A stretch of DNA of 51,227 nt from the NCBI GenBank assembly GCA_944389175.1, contig CALXLK010000014.1:1-51227 (forward strand), in the 5' to 3' direction. The notes beneath the pieces are model-generated. The model ran no database searches, was not told the origin of the DNA, and worked only from the letters and a program-made list of their open reading frames with translations. Position 1 is the stretch's first letter; each line of letters opens with the position of its first letter. This document shows positions 1 through 9,192 of the stretch, piece by piece. This stretch comes from an uncultured Opitutales bacterium (lineage in GTDB: Bacteria; Verrucomicrobiota; Verrucomicrobiia; Opitutales; Intestinicryptomonadaceae). A program made the translations under genes and the position numbers.

Positions 1-43
1 TGAATTTATCAGGGGCTTTGCCCAAATTCTCGGGAGCCTGTTT
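1..43. repeat. 43-bp direct repeat, copy 1
   Basis: This segment recurs exactly at 189-231, and the similarity continues weakly for about 18 more bases (a 'gatattgattttt' block follows both). It contains a small GGGC-TTT-GCCC inverted repeat. No reading frame of note covers it. The left side is cut by the window edge, so the unit may be longer. Confidence 0.85.
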
Positions 44-188
44 GCTTTGATATTGATTTTTTAGGCTCTTTTTTGGGGGAGGGGGAGTAGCTGCTTTTGA
101 AAGCTTTGGGCAAGGCAGTGGCATGCTGAAAACTATCTGACTTTTTCCCAGCTTTCGTTTTCTCCGCGAGCGCATATTAAAATGCTCC

Positions 189-231
189 TGAATTTATCAG
201 GGGCTTTGCCCAAATTCTCGGGAGCCTGTTT
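189..231. repeat. 43-bp direct repeat, copy 2
   Basis: Second copy of the repeat at 1-43, 145 bp away. Just upstream the sequence CCTGA-ATTTA-TCAGG can fold as a hairpin, followed by GGGC-TTT-GCCC. The two small stems make this look like a REP-type intergenic element. The stretch 1-426 otherwise holds only this pair and the terminator at 296-325; I see no convincing gene there. Confidence 0.85.
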
Positions 232-295
232 TTCCCGATATTGATTTTTCAAAAGACGCGCAGGCATATACATTTAACCCACATTGCAAAGGACG

Positions 296-325
296 AAAAA
301 ATCCGACGAACGTCGGATTTTTGTC
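296..325. terminator. bidirectional rho-independent terminator
   Basis: AAATCCGACG (299-308) is followed after two bases by its exact complement CGTCGGATTT (311-320), with a T run on both strands. It lies downstream of ymdB, so it most likely ends the minus-strand adk-ymdB transcript. A partial second copy of the right arm, GTCGGATTTTCTT, follows at 328-340. Confidence 0.75.
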
Positions 326-426
326 TCGTCGGATTTTCTTGCACCGGAACGCCGGCAGGCGGCAAACTTTTTTAAAACCGCGCAGCGCAAAACTCCGTGC
401 ACGCGCAAACAAATAATTAATTAATA

Positions 427-1317
427 TTATTGCGCCGACTCTTTCGTCTCCGTGTCGTCGGGGTGGGCGGAGTTTTCGCGGGAGGATTGCCATTGAGTCG
501 CGTCTTTTGCGGACAAGGCCATTTCGGCGGTGTTTGGGAAAGGCGGGTATATGTAGGGGGCAATGTAGGTGGAGCGTTTTGTGCCCGTGTCGATATCTAT
601 TATGGTCGCGCAGATTCTGTCGTCTCCCTCGGCCACTATGAACTGGCGGGGTCGGCCGTCGATAAATTTCTTTATTATGTTTTCCTTGTCGCGCCCCAGA
701 CACGAATTCCACGGACCCGTCATTCCGGCGTCGCTTTGAAAGGCGAGCCCTTGGGGGAATATGCGCGCATCCAATGTCGGTATGTGCGTATGCGTGCCTA
801 TTAACGCCGACACCCTGCCGTCGAGATGCCACGCCATAGAGACTTTTTCCGACGTCGTTTCCGCGTGGAAATCGACGAAAATCACATCGCATAGCGGCGA
901 CAGCTTTTCAATCATAGCATCCGCGGCCGCGAAAGGGCATGAGGACTTTATCTTCATTAGAGTCTGCCCCAGAAGGCTGAATATTCCAAGCCTAACGCCG
1001 TCTTTTTCAAGAACGACGCAGTCCTTGCCGGGATTCCCCGCGGGAAGGTTTGCGGGGCGGCAGAGGCTTTCTATCGAATCGATTTCAAATTCGAAACAGC
1101 GCTGGTCCCACGTGTGGTCGCCGAGGGTTATGGCGTCAATGCCGTAGCGGAACATCGTATCGGCGATGTTTTTTGTAATGCCGTTTCCGCCGGCGGCGTT
1201 TTCGGCATTGGCTATGACAAAGTCAATGCCGAATTCTTCGCGGATTTTTTTTAGCCGTTCCGAAAGAATGCGCCTGCCGGATTTTGCAACGACATCTCCG
1301 ATGAATAACAAACGCAT
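427..1317 (-). CDS. ymdB: YmdB-type metallophosphoesterase (TIGR00282 family)
   Basis: A 296-residue calcineurin-like phosphoesterase of the YmdB family. Bacillus YmdB hydrolyses cyclic nucleotides in vitro. Family metal ligands are visible: GDVV with Asp8, NAEN with Glu39/Asn40, the DFHAE histidine near residue 150, and GTHTHIP about 25 residues later. One ligand position is unusual: the motif normally written GNHxW reads GDHTW (Asp67 for Asn). The C-terminal 30 residues, rich in Ser/Glu/Asp, extend past the usual fold. The start codon lies directly after the adk stop, with about one base between, so the two genes form a minus-strand pair. A hairpin terminator follows. Confident about family; physiological role is not known in this lineage. 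Confidence 0.92.
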   Translation of the reverse strand: MRLLFIGDVVAKSGRRILSERLKKIREEFGIDFVIANAENAAGGNGITKNIADTMFRYGIDAITLGDHTWDQRCFEFEIDSIESLCRPANLPAGNPGKDCVVLEKDGVRLGIFSLLGQTLMKIKSSCPFAAADAMIEKLSPLCDVIFVDFHAETTSEKVSMAWHLDGRVSALIGTHTHIPTLDARIFPQGLAFQSDAGMTGPWNSCLGRDKENIIKKFIDGRPRQFIVAEGDDRICATIIDIDTGTKRSTYIAPYIYPPFPNTAEMALSAKDATQWQSSRENSAHPDDTETKESAQ

Positions 1318-1318
1318 T

Positions 1319-1984
1319 TTACAACAGACCGAGCTTCTTTGAAATTTCGCGCATGTCGCTGACCACGCCGGTCTTTGACATTTCCGCGTCGAGTTTTACC
1401 AGAATGCCCTTCTTTTCGTAGTAGGCCACGAGCGGGAACGTATTTTTGCGGAATACCTCTAGGCGCTTTTTTACCGTTTCGGGTTTGTCGTCGTCCCGTT
1501 GGTAGAGTTTGCCGCCGCACTTGTCGCATACGCCCTCGACTTTGGACGGCGAAAAAACCTTGTGGTAGGGCGCCTGGCACTTCTCGCAGATTAGCCTGCC
1601 CGAGATTCTTTTGAGTATCTCTTCGTCGGATACGTCGAGGTAGAGTACGTAGCTGATTTCCTGCCCGATGTCGGACAAGATTTTCTCAAGCATGTCGGCC
1701 TGCTTGATCGTGCGCGGAAAGCCGTCCAAGATAAAGCCGTTTTGACAGTCGGGCTGCTGGAGCCTGTCTTTTACCATGGAGGCGGTTACTTCGTCGGGCA
1801 CGAGCTCGCCTTTGTCTATGTACGACTTGGCAAGTTTGCCCAGCTCGGTGCCGCCCTTTATGTTGTTTCTGAACAGGTCGCCTGTGGCGACTTGAACCAC
1901 GTTTAAAACTTCGCACAGAGCCACAGCGCGCGTGCCTTTGCCGCTGCCGGGCGCTCCGAGCATTATCAGATTGGCCTTTTTCAT
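1319..1984 (-). CDS. adk: adenylate kinase with zinc-type LID domain
   Basis: Catalyses ATP + AMP to 2 ADP in the cytoplasm. The 221-residue product begins MKKANLIMLGAPGSGKGT, with the P-loop at about residues 10-18. The LID domain has a Cys4 zinc site, with CEKC at 133-136 and CDKC at 153-156. The frame is open 17 codons further upstream, but the family alignment starts at the internal ATG at 1984, so I chose that. The gene runs straight into ymdB. A long inverted repeat (2027-2063) lies in the upstream region. Confidence 0.96.
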   Translation of the reverse strand: MKKANLIMLGAPGSGKGTRAVALCEVLNVVQVATGDLFRNNIKGGTELGKLAKSYIDKGELVPDEVTASMVKDRLQQPDCQNGFILDGFPRTIKQADMLEKILSDIGQEISYVLYLDVSDEEILKRISGRLICEKCQAPYHKVFSPSKVEGVCDKCGGKLYQRDDDKPETVKKRLEVFRKNTFPLVAYYEKKGILVKLDAEMSKTGVVSDMREISKKLGLL

Positions 1985-2026
1985 ATTATTGACGAATATC
2001 CCTAACATGTATTGACTAATCCGACC

Positions 2027-2067
2027 AAAGGGCAAGCCTTTTTATTGGGCGCTTTTGCCCTTTTTTT
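2027..2067. other. inverted repeat with T run upstream of adk
   Basis: AAAGGGCAA (2027-2035) pairs with TTGCCCTTT (2055-2063), followed by four more T. Read on the plus strand it looks like a terminator, yet no plus-strand gene lies before it. On the minus strand it falls 40-80 bases ahead of adk, where it could be a leader hairpin. The rest of 1985-2315 is AT-rich and carries nothing else I can name beyond presumed divergent promoters for adk and the polymerase. Confidence 0.45.
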
Positions 2068-2315
2068 GCGCATGTTGCCCGCGTTTTGAGCCGACGCCGG
2101 CCCTCAGGAATATCTTTTGCATCATTTTTCTTTTTATTTTCTTCGCTCTCCATAAGCAAAAAATGCACGTATGGCTCAAGGGTGTGTGAATGGTTTGGCT
2201 TGTCTAACGGAGAAGTGTTGATATATACTTTTTCTTATATTTTTGCGCGGCCGATTTTTTGTCGAAAAAAATTGATTGATTTTAACGGGAGTGTAAGACT
2301 GGGTGAAGGTTGGAT

Positions 2316-4523
2316 ATGGAAGAGCTTTTTAAAAAAAGATTATGCGGTATTTACGCCGGAGACGGCGCGAAGGTGTACTTGTGGGCCGACGGCGGTGCGG
2401 GGGCCCGCAGAATGGAGGAGGTCGAATTTCGGCCGTACGCGTGGAGTTCGCGGGCATGCCTGTATCCCGACTCGCGCCCGCTAAACCGGCCTTCGGCTTC
2501 GTCGAAAGTTGAAGCCCCGCTTGAGAGCCTGCTTGTCTTTGCAGATTCGAAGGCGGCCGACGACTACATGAAAAACCGGCCGCGGGCATTTCCTTTCTTC
2601 CGATTGAGCTCATTGGAGAACCAATTCATGTGCGAGCATGGAATGAGAATGTTTGCGGAGATGCGCTTCGACGAGATTAGGCGGATACAGCTAGACATTG
2701 AAGTTTATTCGCAGGACGATTCTTTTCCCAATGCCTTCCGCCATTCCGACAGGATAATAGCCGTCGGAATTTCAGGATTCGGGGGAGAGCGGCTCTTTGA
2801 GATAGCCGATCTCACCGACGAGGCCGAAGCGGCGCTCTTGCGGGAGGTAGGCGCGTACATAGCCGAGGTGGATCCCGACCTGATAGCGGGTCACAATATA
2901 TTTAAATTTGATCTTCCCTATATAGAGGCGCGCTCAAAAAGGTTAAAAGTTCCGATGAACTGGGGTCGCGGCGGTTTCAAGGTTCAATTCCGCAAGAGCA
3001 GGCTGAGCATAGCCGAGAGGATTTTTCAGTACACCCGTTGCGACATTCCGGGCAGAACCGTCGTCGATACGCTCTTGCTGGTGCAGTTTTACGACATTAC
3101 GGCCAGGTCTATGGAGTCGTATACGCTAAAAAGCAGCGCCGTGCACTTTGGTATTTCCGAGCCGCAGAACCGCACCTACATTGAAGGTTCCAAAATTAAA
3201 AACGTATTTTTTGAAGACCGCCAGACGTTCCGCAAATACCTGCGCGACGACTTGCGCGAGACGGACGGGCTTTGCGCGCACCTCCTACCCACATATGTGG
3301 CCCAGGCGCGCAACTTCCCGATGACGATGCAGGAATGCCTGCTCAGGGGCAACGGAATGAAAGTCGAGAGCCTGTTCATAGAGGAGTACTTTAGGCGTTC
3401 GGCGGCTCTGCCGATGGCGCCGCAGCAGAGCGCGCGCTTTGAGGGGGCCATATCAGAGGGTTTTGAAATAGGCCTGTTTAAGAATGTTCTGCATTACGAC
3501 GTGGCATCTCTATACCCGAGCCTGATGCTTTTCATAGGCGAATGTCCGCGCAACGATTACCTGAATATTTTTCTTAAAAAGCTTTCGCAGCTGCGCGAGT
3601 ACCGCCTAAAGTATAAAAAGATGGCCAAAGAGGCTGTCGATGCCGACGACAAGCTCGAGTACGACGCGCGCCAAAAGAGTTTCAAAATTCTCATAAACTC
3701 GTTTTACGGCTACCTCGGGCTTTCCACGGCCATATTTGGCGACGTCGAGCTTGCAAGCAAAGTAACGGCGGCTGGGCGCGAGCTGCTTGGCAGGCTCATA
3801 GACAAGTTTCGCGAGCTTGGCGTAAAAGTGCTCGAGGCCGACACCGACGGAATCTATGTTGAAGGCGGTAAGTATTTTGGCGTTCCCGAAGAACTGCTGT
3901 CAAATGTCAGCCAAGTTCTTCCCGACGGGGTGGATCTCGAATTCGACGGGGCGTATTCCGCGATGCTTTGCTACAAGGCAAAGAATTACGCATTGCTTGA
4001 AAACGGGCGGGAAATTCTGAGGGGATCGGCCTTTAGGAACCGAGCCACCGAGCCGTTTTTGCGCAACCTTACCCATACCATGATTCTCGATACCCTGCTT
4101 GAGCGCGCCGACAGAATTCCCGATCTCATAGAGAGCACGCGGCGCAAAATCATCTCGGGAGAGGCCGACATAAAAGAGCTTTGCAAGAGCGAATTTATAA
4201 CCAAGTCTCCGTCCGCCTACCAAAAAGAGGTTGCCGAGACGGGCAAGGGCAGGCGCGCCGCGCTGGAGGCGGCGCTGCTTATGAAGCCTATGCCCACCTC
4301 GGGCGAGAAAGTTTCGTACTATATCTGCAAACTCGACGGCAAAAAGAATCCCGATTGGAAGTGCGCCAGGCCGGTTGAACTCTACGACAGGGAAAATTTG
4401 CCCTACGATGCCCAGTATTACTTGAAAAAAATCGACGATTGGCAGAAGCGCTTTGCCGAACTTTCGGGCGCTTCGGCCGTCCCCGAGGCAGATTCTAAGC
4501 CCTCCCAGGCCGAGCTTTTTTGA
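2316..4523 (+). CDS. family B DNA polymerase with 3'-5' exonuclease
   Basis: A 735-residue DNA-directed DNA polymerase of family B (the E. coli Pol II/archaeal PolB group). The exonuclease motifs appear intact: ExoI LDIE near residue 126, ExoII HNIFKFD near 192, and a YLRDD that fits ExoIII YxxxD. Polymerase motif A is YDVASLYPS near 394, motif B ends NSFYGYLG near 460, and motif C is the catalytic DTD near 508. It is compact compared with E. coli Pol II (783 residues), probably in the thumb region. A TTG at 2310 is in frame, but the ATG at 2316 sits 6 bases after GAAGG, so I prefer the ATG. It appears to be a single gene with its own promoter region. Likely roles are repair and translesion synthesis, by analogy. 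Confidence 0.93.
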   Translation: MEELFKKRLCGIYAGDGAKVYLWADGGAGARRMEEVEFRPYAWSSRACLYPDSRPLNRPSASSKVEAPLESLLVFADSKAADDYMKNRPRAFPFFRLSSLENQFMCEHGMRMFAEMRFDEIRRIQLDIEVYSQDDSFPNAFRHSDRIIAVGISGFGGERLFEIADLTDEAEAALLREVGAYIAEVDPDLIAGHNIFKFDLPYIEARSKRLKVPMNWGRGGFKVQFRKSRLSIAERIFQYTRCDIPGRTVVDTLLLVQFYDITARSMESYTLKSSAVHFGISEPQNRTYIEGSKIKNVFFEDRQTFRKYLRDDLRETDGLCAHLLPTYVAQARNFPMTMQECLLRGNGMKVESLFIEEYFRRSAALPMAPQQSARFEGAISEGFEIGLFKNVLHYDVASLYPSLMLFIGECPRNDYLNIFLKKLSQLREYRLKYKKMAKEAVDADDKLEYDARQKSFKILINSFYGYLGLSTAIFGDVELASKVTAAGRELLGRLIDKFRELGVKVLEADTDGIYVEGGKYFGVPEELLSNVSQVLPDGVDLEFDGAYSAMLCYKAKNYALLENGREILRGSAFRNRATEPFLRNLTHTMILDTLLERADRIPDLIESTRRKIISGEADIKELCKSEFITKSPSAYQKEVAETGKGRRAALEAALLMKPMPTSGEKVSYYICKLDGKKNPDWKCARPVELYDRENLPYDAQYYLKKIDDWQKRFAELSGASAVPEADSKPSQAELF

Positions 4524-5106
4524 CGGCTTCCCGCCAGGTTCGACACGCCAGAAATTCTAAATGCCCGCTATGGTTGGTTTGCAATTTATTGGGGCAAGTA
4601 ATGATTGTTGCACTCATTACTCTAAAGGCGGGGGCCAATTGTTATGTTTTTTCAATAGATAAATTTTCTTCATAATGCACACAAGAGCCATAGCGATGCC
4701 CCGATGCGTTATGTCTTTTGTTCGGCGCCGATTTTTATCGATCCGCGTGTCGGATTGATGGTCGCTTTGGGCGCCATTTGCCGCGCCGCTCTTGCTGTTT
4801 TAGCCCGAGGGGGAAAAAGGGTACGTAGCAGATAACGTGTCTATGCATACGCGTTTTTTAGCGGTATTTTTTTGCATGTGGCATTGAAAATGTCCGTGGA
4901 AAGGCGGCTTTGAGGCAATGAAATATTTTTTATATTCAAAAAAATATTTTTCACGGCCGTATGGCGGCATTTTAATCCACTTGAACCTTTCCGCCCGAAT
5001 TTGCATACGCCAAAGTATGCAAGATCAAATTAAATTTGGGCTTCTGCGCTTTTCGGGCGCATTTTATTGTCTTGAAAAAATTGCAATTTCCTTAGTTAAT
5101 TGGGCG
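4524..5106. other. intergenic region before hisD
   Basis: 583 bases with no gene I can support. An AT-rich inverted repeat (AAATATTTTTT then AAAAAAATATTT) lies at about 4921-4951. An open frame continuous with hisD extends to 4918, but the hisD family begins at the ATG at 5107, so the upstream part is not expected to be protein. A histidine-type leader peptide or T-box was looked for and not found. Confidence 0.5.
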
Positions 5107-6393
5107 ATGAAAATTTTAGACTATAACAACCCGGATTTGTTTTCAATTTTGGGCGAGGCCGCCGCGCCGAAAAGTTCGACGGCCGACGTCGCCAAGATTG
5201 CCGCCTCGGTAATTGACGATGTTCGCAAATACGGCGACAAGGCAGTGGAGGATCTGACCCTAAAATTTGACGGAGTAAATATATCGGCCGAGAATTTTCG
5301 GGTGAAGAAGGAAGAATTTGAGAAAGCCCTGGGGATCGTCTCTGAAGACGACAAGAAGATGATCTCGGAGGCCATAAAATGCGTTGAATTTTACAACCGC
5401 CATTCAAAGCCCAAGAATTGGACGGCGACCAATCCGCACGGGGCGGTAGTGGGCGAGATGTTTTATCCGATAAACCGCGTGGGCATATACATACCTGGAG
5501 GCCAGGCGCCGCTTGTTTCGACAGTCGTAATGACTGTAACGCTTGCAAAGATTGCCGGCTGTCCGCAGATATGCGTGTGCACGCCGCCTGCAAAAGACGG
5601 AACCATCAACCCCGGCATACTGACGGTGCTTAGTCTTTTGGGGGTTGACGAGGTCTACAAGATAGGCGGGGCGCAGGCTATTGCCGCCATGGGGGTTGGC
5701 ACGCAGACCATCAGAGCGGTGGACAAGCTGTTTGGACCGGGGAATGCGTATGTTATAGCGGCGAAGAGGGAATTGTTCGGCGAGGTCGGTGTCGACCTTC
5801 TCCCGGGACCGAGCGAGGTTCTCATTGTGGCCGACGATTCCGCCAATCCGCGGTACGTGGCCGCCGATCTTCTTTCGCAGGCCGAGCACGGCAGCGGCAG
5901 GGAGAAAATATATCTGGTGTCCACCTCCGCAAAGATAGTCTCCGACGTCGAAGCCGAACTTTCGGCGCTCGAGCCTACCTATACGCGGGCGCAGAAATTG
6001 ATGAAAATCATACACGATAACTGCTACGTGGTGATAGTTCCCGATATTGCGGCGGCGGCAAATGTTGCAAACTTTATAGCGCCCGAGCACATGGAGCTTC
6101 AGATTGTCGACGCCGACAAGTGGGTCGGAGAATTTAAGACGGCCGGAGCAGTTTTAATTGGCGCCTATACGCCGACGGTGCTGGGCGACTTCACCGCGGG
6201 GCCAAGCCACACTCTACCTACGGGTAGGACGGGCAGGTTTTCGGGCGGCTTGCAGGTCGTCGACTTCATGCGCCGCAGCTCGTACGTGAAGTACGACGAG
6301 AAATCCATAGAAAAGGCCAGAGACGTAGTGTGCGCGTTTTCTAAAATGGAGTCTCTCGACGCCCACGGCGGCAGCTTGACAATTAGGCTTTAA
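5107..6393 (+). CDS. hisD: histidinol dehydrogenase
   Basis: Carries out the last two oxidations of histidine biosynthesis (L-histidinol to L-histidine, NAD+ dependent, zinc enzyme). The 428-residue protein has the family stretches GIYIPGGQAPL, GPGNAYV and DLLPGPSEV. The zinc-site segment is SQAEHGSG (Gln258, His261); PEHME and GPSHTLPTG match the remaining catalytic and zinc regions. The start at 5107 matches the family N-terminus. No other his gene lies nearby, so the pathway is dispersed. The histidine kinase begins two bases after its stop, which suggests cotranscription. Confidence 0.96.
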   Translation: MKILDYNNPDLFSILGEAAAPKSSTADVAKIAASVIDDVRKYGDKAVEDLTLKFDGVNISAENFRVKKEEFEKALGIVSEDDKKMISEAIKCVEFYNRHSKPKNWTATNPHGAVVGEMFYPINRVGIYIPGGQAPLVSTVVMTVTLAKIAGCPQICVCTPPAKDGTINPGILTVLSLLGVDEVYKIGGAQAIAAMGVGTQTIRAVDKLFGPGNAYVIAAKRELFGEVGVDLLPGPSEVLIVADDSANPRYVAADLLSQAEHGSGREKIYLVSTSAKIVSDVEAELSALEPTYTRAQKLMKIIHDNCYVVIVPDIAAAANVANFIAPEHMELQIVDADKWVGEFKTAGAVLIGAYTPTVLGDFTAGPSHTLPTGRTGRFSGGLQVVDFMRRSSYVKYDEKSIEKARDVVCAFSKMESLDAHGGSLTIRL

Positions 6394-6395
6394 CC

Positions 6396-7514
6396 ATGGT
6401 TGAGGATTTTTCCGGCGGCGATACGTTTGGTAGCCTGTTCCGCAAAAACAGGCGCCTTTCGCGCGAGCTTGCGCGCATAGAATCGGTTTTTAATGCGATA
6501 AACTCGGCTATAGTTGTAGTCGACGGGCGCGGTGTAATAAATTTTGCCAACGCCTTTGCCAAGCGCATATTCGGCCTGAAGGACGCCGGAGAATCGCTTT
6601 ACAAGTATGCCCCCATGCTTGAGGAGGGTGTTTGTTCGGTCGCGGAAACGAATCTTGACGCCAGGCGCGAGTTCGATGTGGCCTATCCCGAAAAGAAGAG
6701 CCTTGTCGCGCGCATAATTCCTTTCACCTTTGACGATGCCGCAAGTTTTGCCGTAATAATAAACGACATTACGCAGGAAAAGATTTCCAAGCTTGAGCAG
6801 ATAGAGAGCGAAAAAATATCATCTGTTTTGAATCTTGCAAGCGGAGTTGCGCACGAATTGGGCAATCCGCTAAATTCAATCGGCATACACTTGCAGTTGG
6901 CCAGGCGCAAATTGTCTTCAAAGGAGCGGCCCATTGACGATTCCGCGCGCGCGGAGCTTGCGGAGTCGGTGGAGGTGTGCCTGTCGGAGGTAAGGCGCCT
7001 TGATACGATAATAGAGAATTTTCTAAAAGCCCTGCGCCCCATACGCCCCAACGCTTCCGAGTGCGATGCCATAAAGCCCCTGGCGGAGACGCTCAACGTG
7101 CTTTCGCGCGAGCTCAGCGACATAGGCATAAAGGTTTCGGTCAAAGCCGACGCCCTCCCAAAAGTTTTCGCCGATGAAAATTTGCTAAAGCAGCTCTACT
7201 TTAATATTCTCCGCAATGCCATGGAGGCTATGGACAACGGGGGTTCGATAAACATCACCGCCACCAGCAGCGACGACTACGTGAAAATATCCTTTGCCGA
7301 TACCGGGTGCGGCATGGACGAAAGCGCCATGGCGAATTTGTTTGAGCCCTATTTTACGACAAAGGCAAACGGCCATGGTTTGGGCATGATGATAATTCAG
7401 GGCATAGTAAGGGCGCATAACGGCAAGATAGACGTCGACAGCAAGAAAGGGGAAGGGACCAAGATTTCTGTATCTCTTCCGCGTTTTGAGCGCCTTGTGC
7501 GCAGGCTCACATAA
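6396..7514 (+). CDS. PAS-domain sensor histidine kinase (NtrB-like)
   Basis: A 372-residue cytoplasmic two-component sensor. Residues about 25-130 form a PAS-like domain (FNAINSAIVVVDGRGVINFAN). The dimerisation/phosphorylation box is AHELGNPLNS, with the phospho-acceptor His near 153. The ATPase domain shows the N box (NILRNAMEAM, near 270), the DTGCGM box (near 303) and the GHGLGM box (near 326). No transmembrane segment is visible, so it senses an internal cue. It is probably coupled to hisD transcription. No response regulator is adjacent: the next chromosomal position is tRNA-Gly, where the BREX element has inserted. Confidence 0.93.
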   Translation: MVEDFSGGDTFGSLFRKNRRLSRELARIESVFNAINSAIVVVDGRGVINFANAFAKRIFGLKDAGESLYKYAPMLEEGVCSVAETNLDARREFDVAYPEKKSLVARIIPFTFDDAASFAVIINDITQEKISKLEQIESEKISSVLNLASGVAHELGNPLNSIGIHLQLARRKLSSKERPIDDSARAELAESVEVCLSEVRRLDTIIENFLKALRPIRPNASECDAIKPLAETLNVLSRELSDIGIKVSVKADALPKVFADENLLKQLYFNILRNAMEAMDNGGSINITATSSDDYVKISFADTGCGMDESAMANLFEPYFTTKANGHGLGMMIIQGIVRAHNGKIDVDSKKGEGTKISVSLPRFERLVRRLT

Positions 7515-7578
7515 AATGAGATGAACTAAATTTTTGTCTTTACTAAAGGGCAAAAATTGCTTTATATAGCGGAAAAAT

Positions 7579-7651
7579 GCGGGCGTAGCTCAATTGGCAG
7601 AGCGCGAGCTTCCCAAGCTTGAGGTTATGGGTTCGACCCCCACCGCCCGCT
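7579..7651 (+). tRNA. tRNA-Gly (anticodon CCC)
   Basis: A complete cloverleaf: acceptor GCGGGCG pairs with CGCCCGC, the D arm is GCTC/GAGC-like, the anticodon stem CGAGC/GCTTG encloses loop TTCCCAA (anticodon CCC, reading GGG), and the T arm contains GGTTCGA-type sequence. No CCA is encoded. Its 3' half (7610-7651) is the attachment site of the integrative element. The element end restores the full tRNA, so the gene should remain functional. Confidence 0.95.
7610..7651 (+). repeat. attL: tRNA-Gly 3' half
   Basis: These 42 bases (anticodon loop to discriminator base) recur at 30147-30189 with one extra C. This is the classic signature of site-specific integration into a tRNA 3' end, and the tyrosine recombinase gene starts 243 bp to the right. 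The pair defines an element of about 22.5 kb. Confidence 0.9.
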
Positions 7652-7760
7652 GTTTTAAATTTATTTCTTATTTCGTCTTATTTAATAACTTGCGCAAAAT
7701 TAGGGCGCAGTTAGCGCTCTTCATAATTTGCGACAAAATTATCGTTTTTTGGCGTCATCT

Positions 7761-7814
7761 GGTACCAGGCGCCAGTATTTGGTACCGAAAAAGCTTACGC
7801 TCATCGCTTGCGTT
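7761..7814. promoter_or_regulatory. paired GGTACC sites at element left end
   Basis: GGTACC occurs at 7761 and 7781, followed by a block containing GCTTACGCTCATC. A matching arrangement (GGTACC twice, then GCTTGCGCTCATC) lies just right of the second att copy at 30301-30338. Position next to att and upstream of the integrase suggests recombinase or excisionase binding sites. This is inference from placement. Confidence 0.5.
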
Positions 7815-7894
7815 TTTCTTCGCAAAAATCTGAGGCGGTCTGAAAAAATTTTTCCGCGAATCCTAAACTCAATCTCAAAACCGAATTGAGTAAA

Positions 7895-9127
7895 ATGGAT
7901 AAGCTTGCAACTATTAATTACAGACCGAACCGAAAGAAGCCGTATTTTGTTAGGTTCTATAACGAAAGCGGCAAGAGAACATCTCGCGCATTTGCCGCCC
8001 GAATGGACGCAATGCAATTTATGGCTGAAAAGTCGGGCGACGCTAAGACTTCGCATTTTGACATTTCAACCGAAGAAAAGGAACTTGTTATGCGCCTTAA
8101 ACGCGAATGTTTCGCCCGCGGATTCTCCCTATGCGATATGGCGGAAACATTTGTGCATCTGGTCCGCAACAAGCCTGCGAGCGACTACGCGCTTGGCGAA
8201 GTCCGCGATATGTATTTAAACGACTGCCGCGACCGCGGGTTGCGCTCCTCAACTCTCGCCTACTACACAGGCAAGCTCGCAAACCTCTGCGCTATGTACG
8301 GAGAAAAAATCCCCGTATCGGCAATCACGCCCGATATGCTTGAAGCGTTCATCTCTTCGGGCAAAACACCCGACCACAACAGGCGCATTTCAAGCGCGTT
8401 CTACAAGTTTCTCGCCGAAAAGCGTATTGTTCCGCCCGACCTCTTCCCGAAGGTAATAGTGCCGCGCCGCCGTAAAAAGCACAAAATTCCGCCGATTCTT
8501 ACCGTTGACGAAACGCGGCGGCTTTTCCGCGAAATCCCCGAATCGTTCATACCGGCATTTGTTCTGATGGCTTTTTTCGGGGTTCGTCCTCAGGAGATCT
8601 CAAACGAGCACGGCAAGCAGGTTCTTGAAGTTTCCAACGTGGACTTAGTGGCAAAAACCGTCCGCATTCCCGAAACGATTGCCAAGATGGGCAATTTCCG
8701 CATAATTTCAGATGCACCTGAAAACGCGTGGGCGTGGCTTGAAAAGTATCTGCCGAAATCGGGCAAAATATTTCCGTATTCATATGCCACCTACCGCAGA
8801 ATACGCAATATGCTTACGATAAACCTTCCGCACGATGTCCTGCGCCACAGTTTTGCCTCATATGGCTACCACTATTTGGGGATTGAAAAGACCGTTGAAA
8901 TTCTCGGACAGGAGTCGGGCTACGAAGTCTACAAGACACACTACAAAGCGATGGTTAGAATGCAGGACTCCGCCGATTTTTTCTCAATTATGCCGTCAAT
9001 ACGCGACGGATTGCCCCCGCGCCGCAAGCAGAAGATTGGCGATTTGAACTTCGGGCTAAGCGGCGAAGTTGCGGACAACCTCGCTTATCTTAAAGTCCAC
9101 CCCGAGCTGCCCCAGCAGCCCGCGTGA
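7895..9127 (+). CDS. tRNA-proximal tyrosine recombinase (integrase)
   Basis: A 410-residue site-specific recombinase, the presumed integrase for this element. The C-terminal catalytic domain shows the first Arg in GVRPQE (near 230), the HDVLRH box (His about 312, Arg about 316) and the nucleophile Tyr in THYKAMV (about 350). The N-terminal part (residues about 90-190) is a SAM-like core-binding domain. I start at the ATG at 7895 because the partial copy at 33185 begins at the matching point; a TTG at 7886 is also in frame. From about 8041 to 8452 its DNA is nearly identical to 33333-33745. It probably acts on tRNA-Gly, given its position. Confidence 0.93.
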   Translation: MDKLATINYRPNRKKPYFVRFYNESGKRTSRAFAARMDAMQFMAEKSGDAKTSHFDISTEEKELVMRLKRECFARGFSLCDMAETFVHLVRNKPASDYALGEVRDMYLNDCRDRGLRSSTLAYYTGKLANLCAMYGEKIPVSAITPDMLEAFISSGKTPDHNRRISSAFYKFLAEKRIVPPDLFPKVIVPRRRKKHKIPPILTVDETRRLFREIPESFIPAFVLMAFFGVRPQEISNEHGKQVLEVSNVDLVAKTVRIPETIAKMGNFRIISDAPENAWAWLEKYLPKSGKIFPYSYATYRRIRNMLTINLPHDVLRHSFASYGYHYLGIEKTVEILGQESGYEVYKTHYKAMVRMQDSADFFSIMPSIRDGLPPRRKQKIGDLNFGLSGEVADNLAYLKVHPELPQQPA

Positions 9128-9165
9128 AAAAGTTGCCCCATTGACTATACTGCGGGCGCAAAAAA

Positions 9166-9192
9166 AGAGGAAGGTTCATTCAGCCTTCCTCT
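9166..9192 (-). terminator. rho-independent terminator (minus strand)
   Basis: AGAGGAAGG (9166-9174) pairs with CCTTCCTCT (9184-9192), and on the minus strand a run of T follows. The loop contains the stop codon of the small minus-strand gene at 9176-9385, which supports that gene being expressed. Confidence 0.7.
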
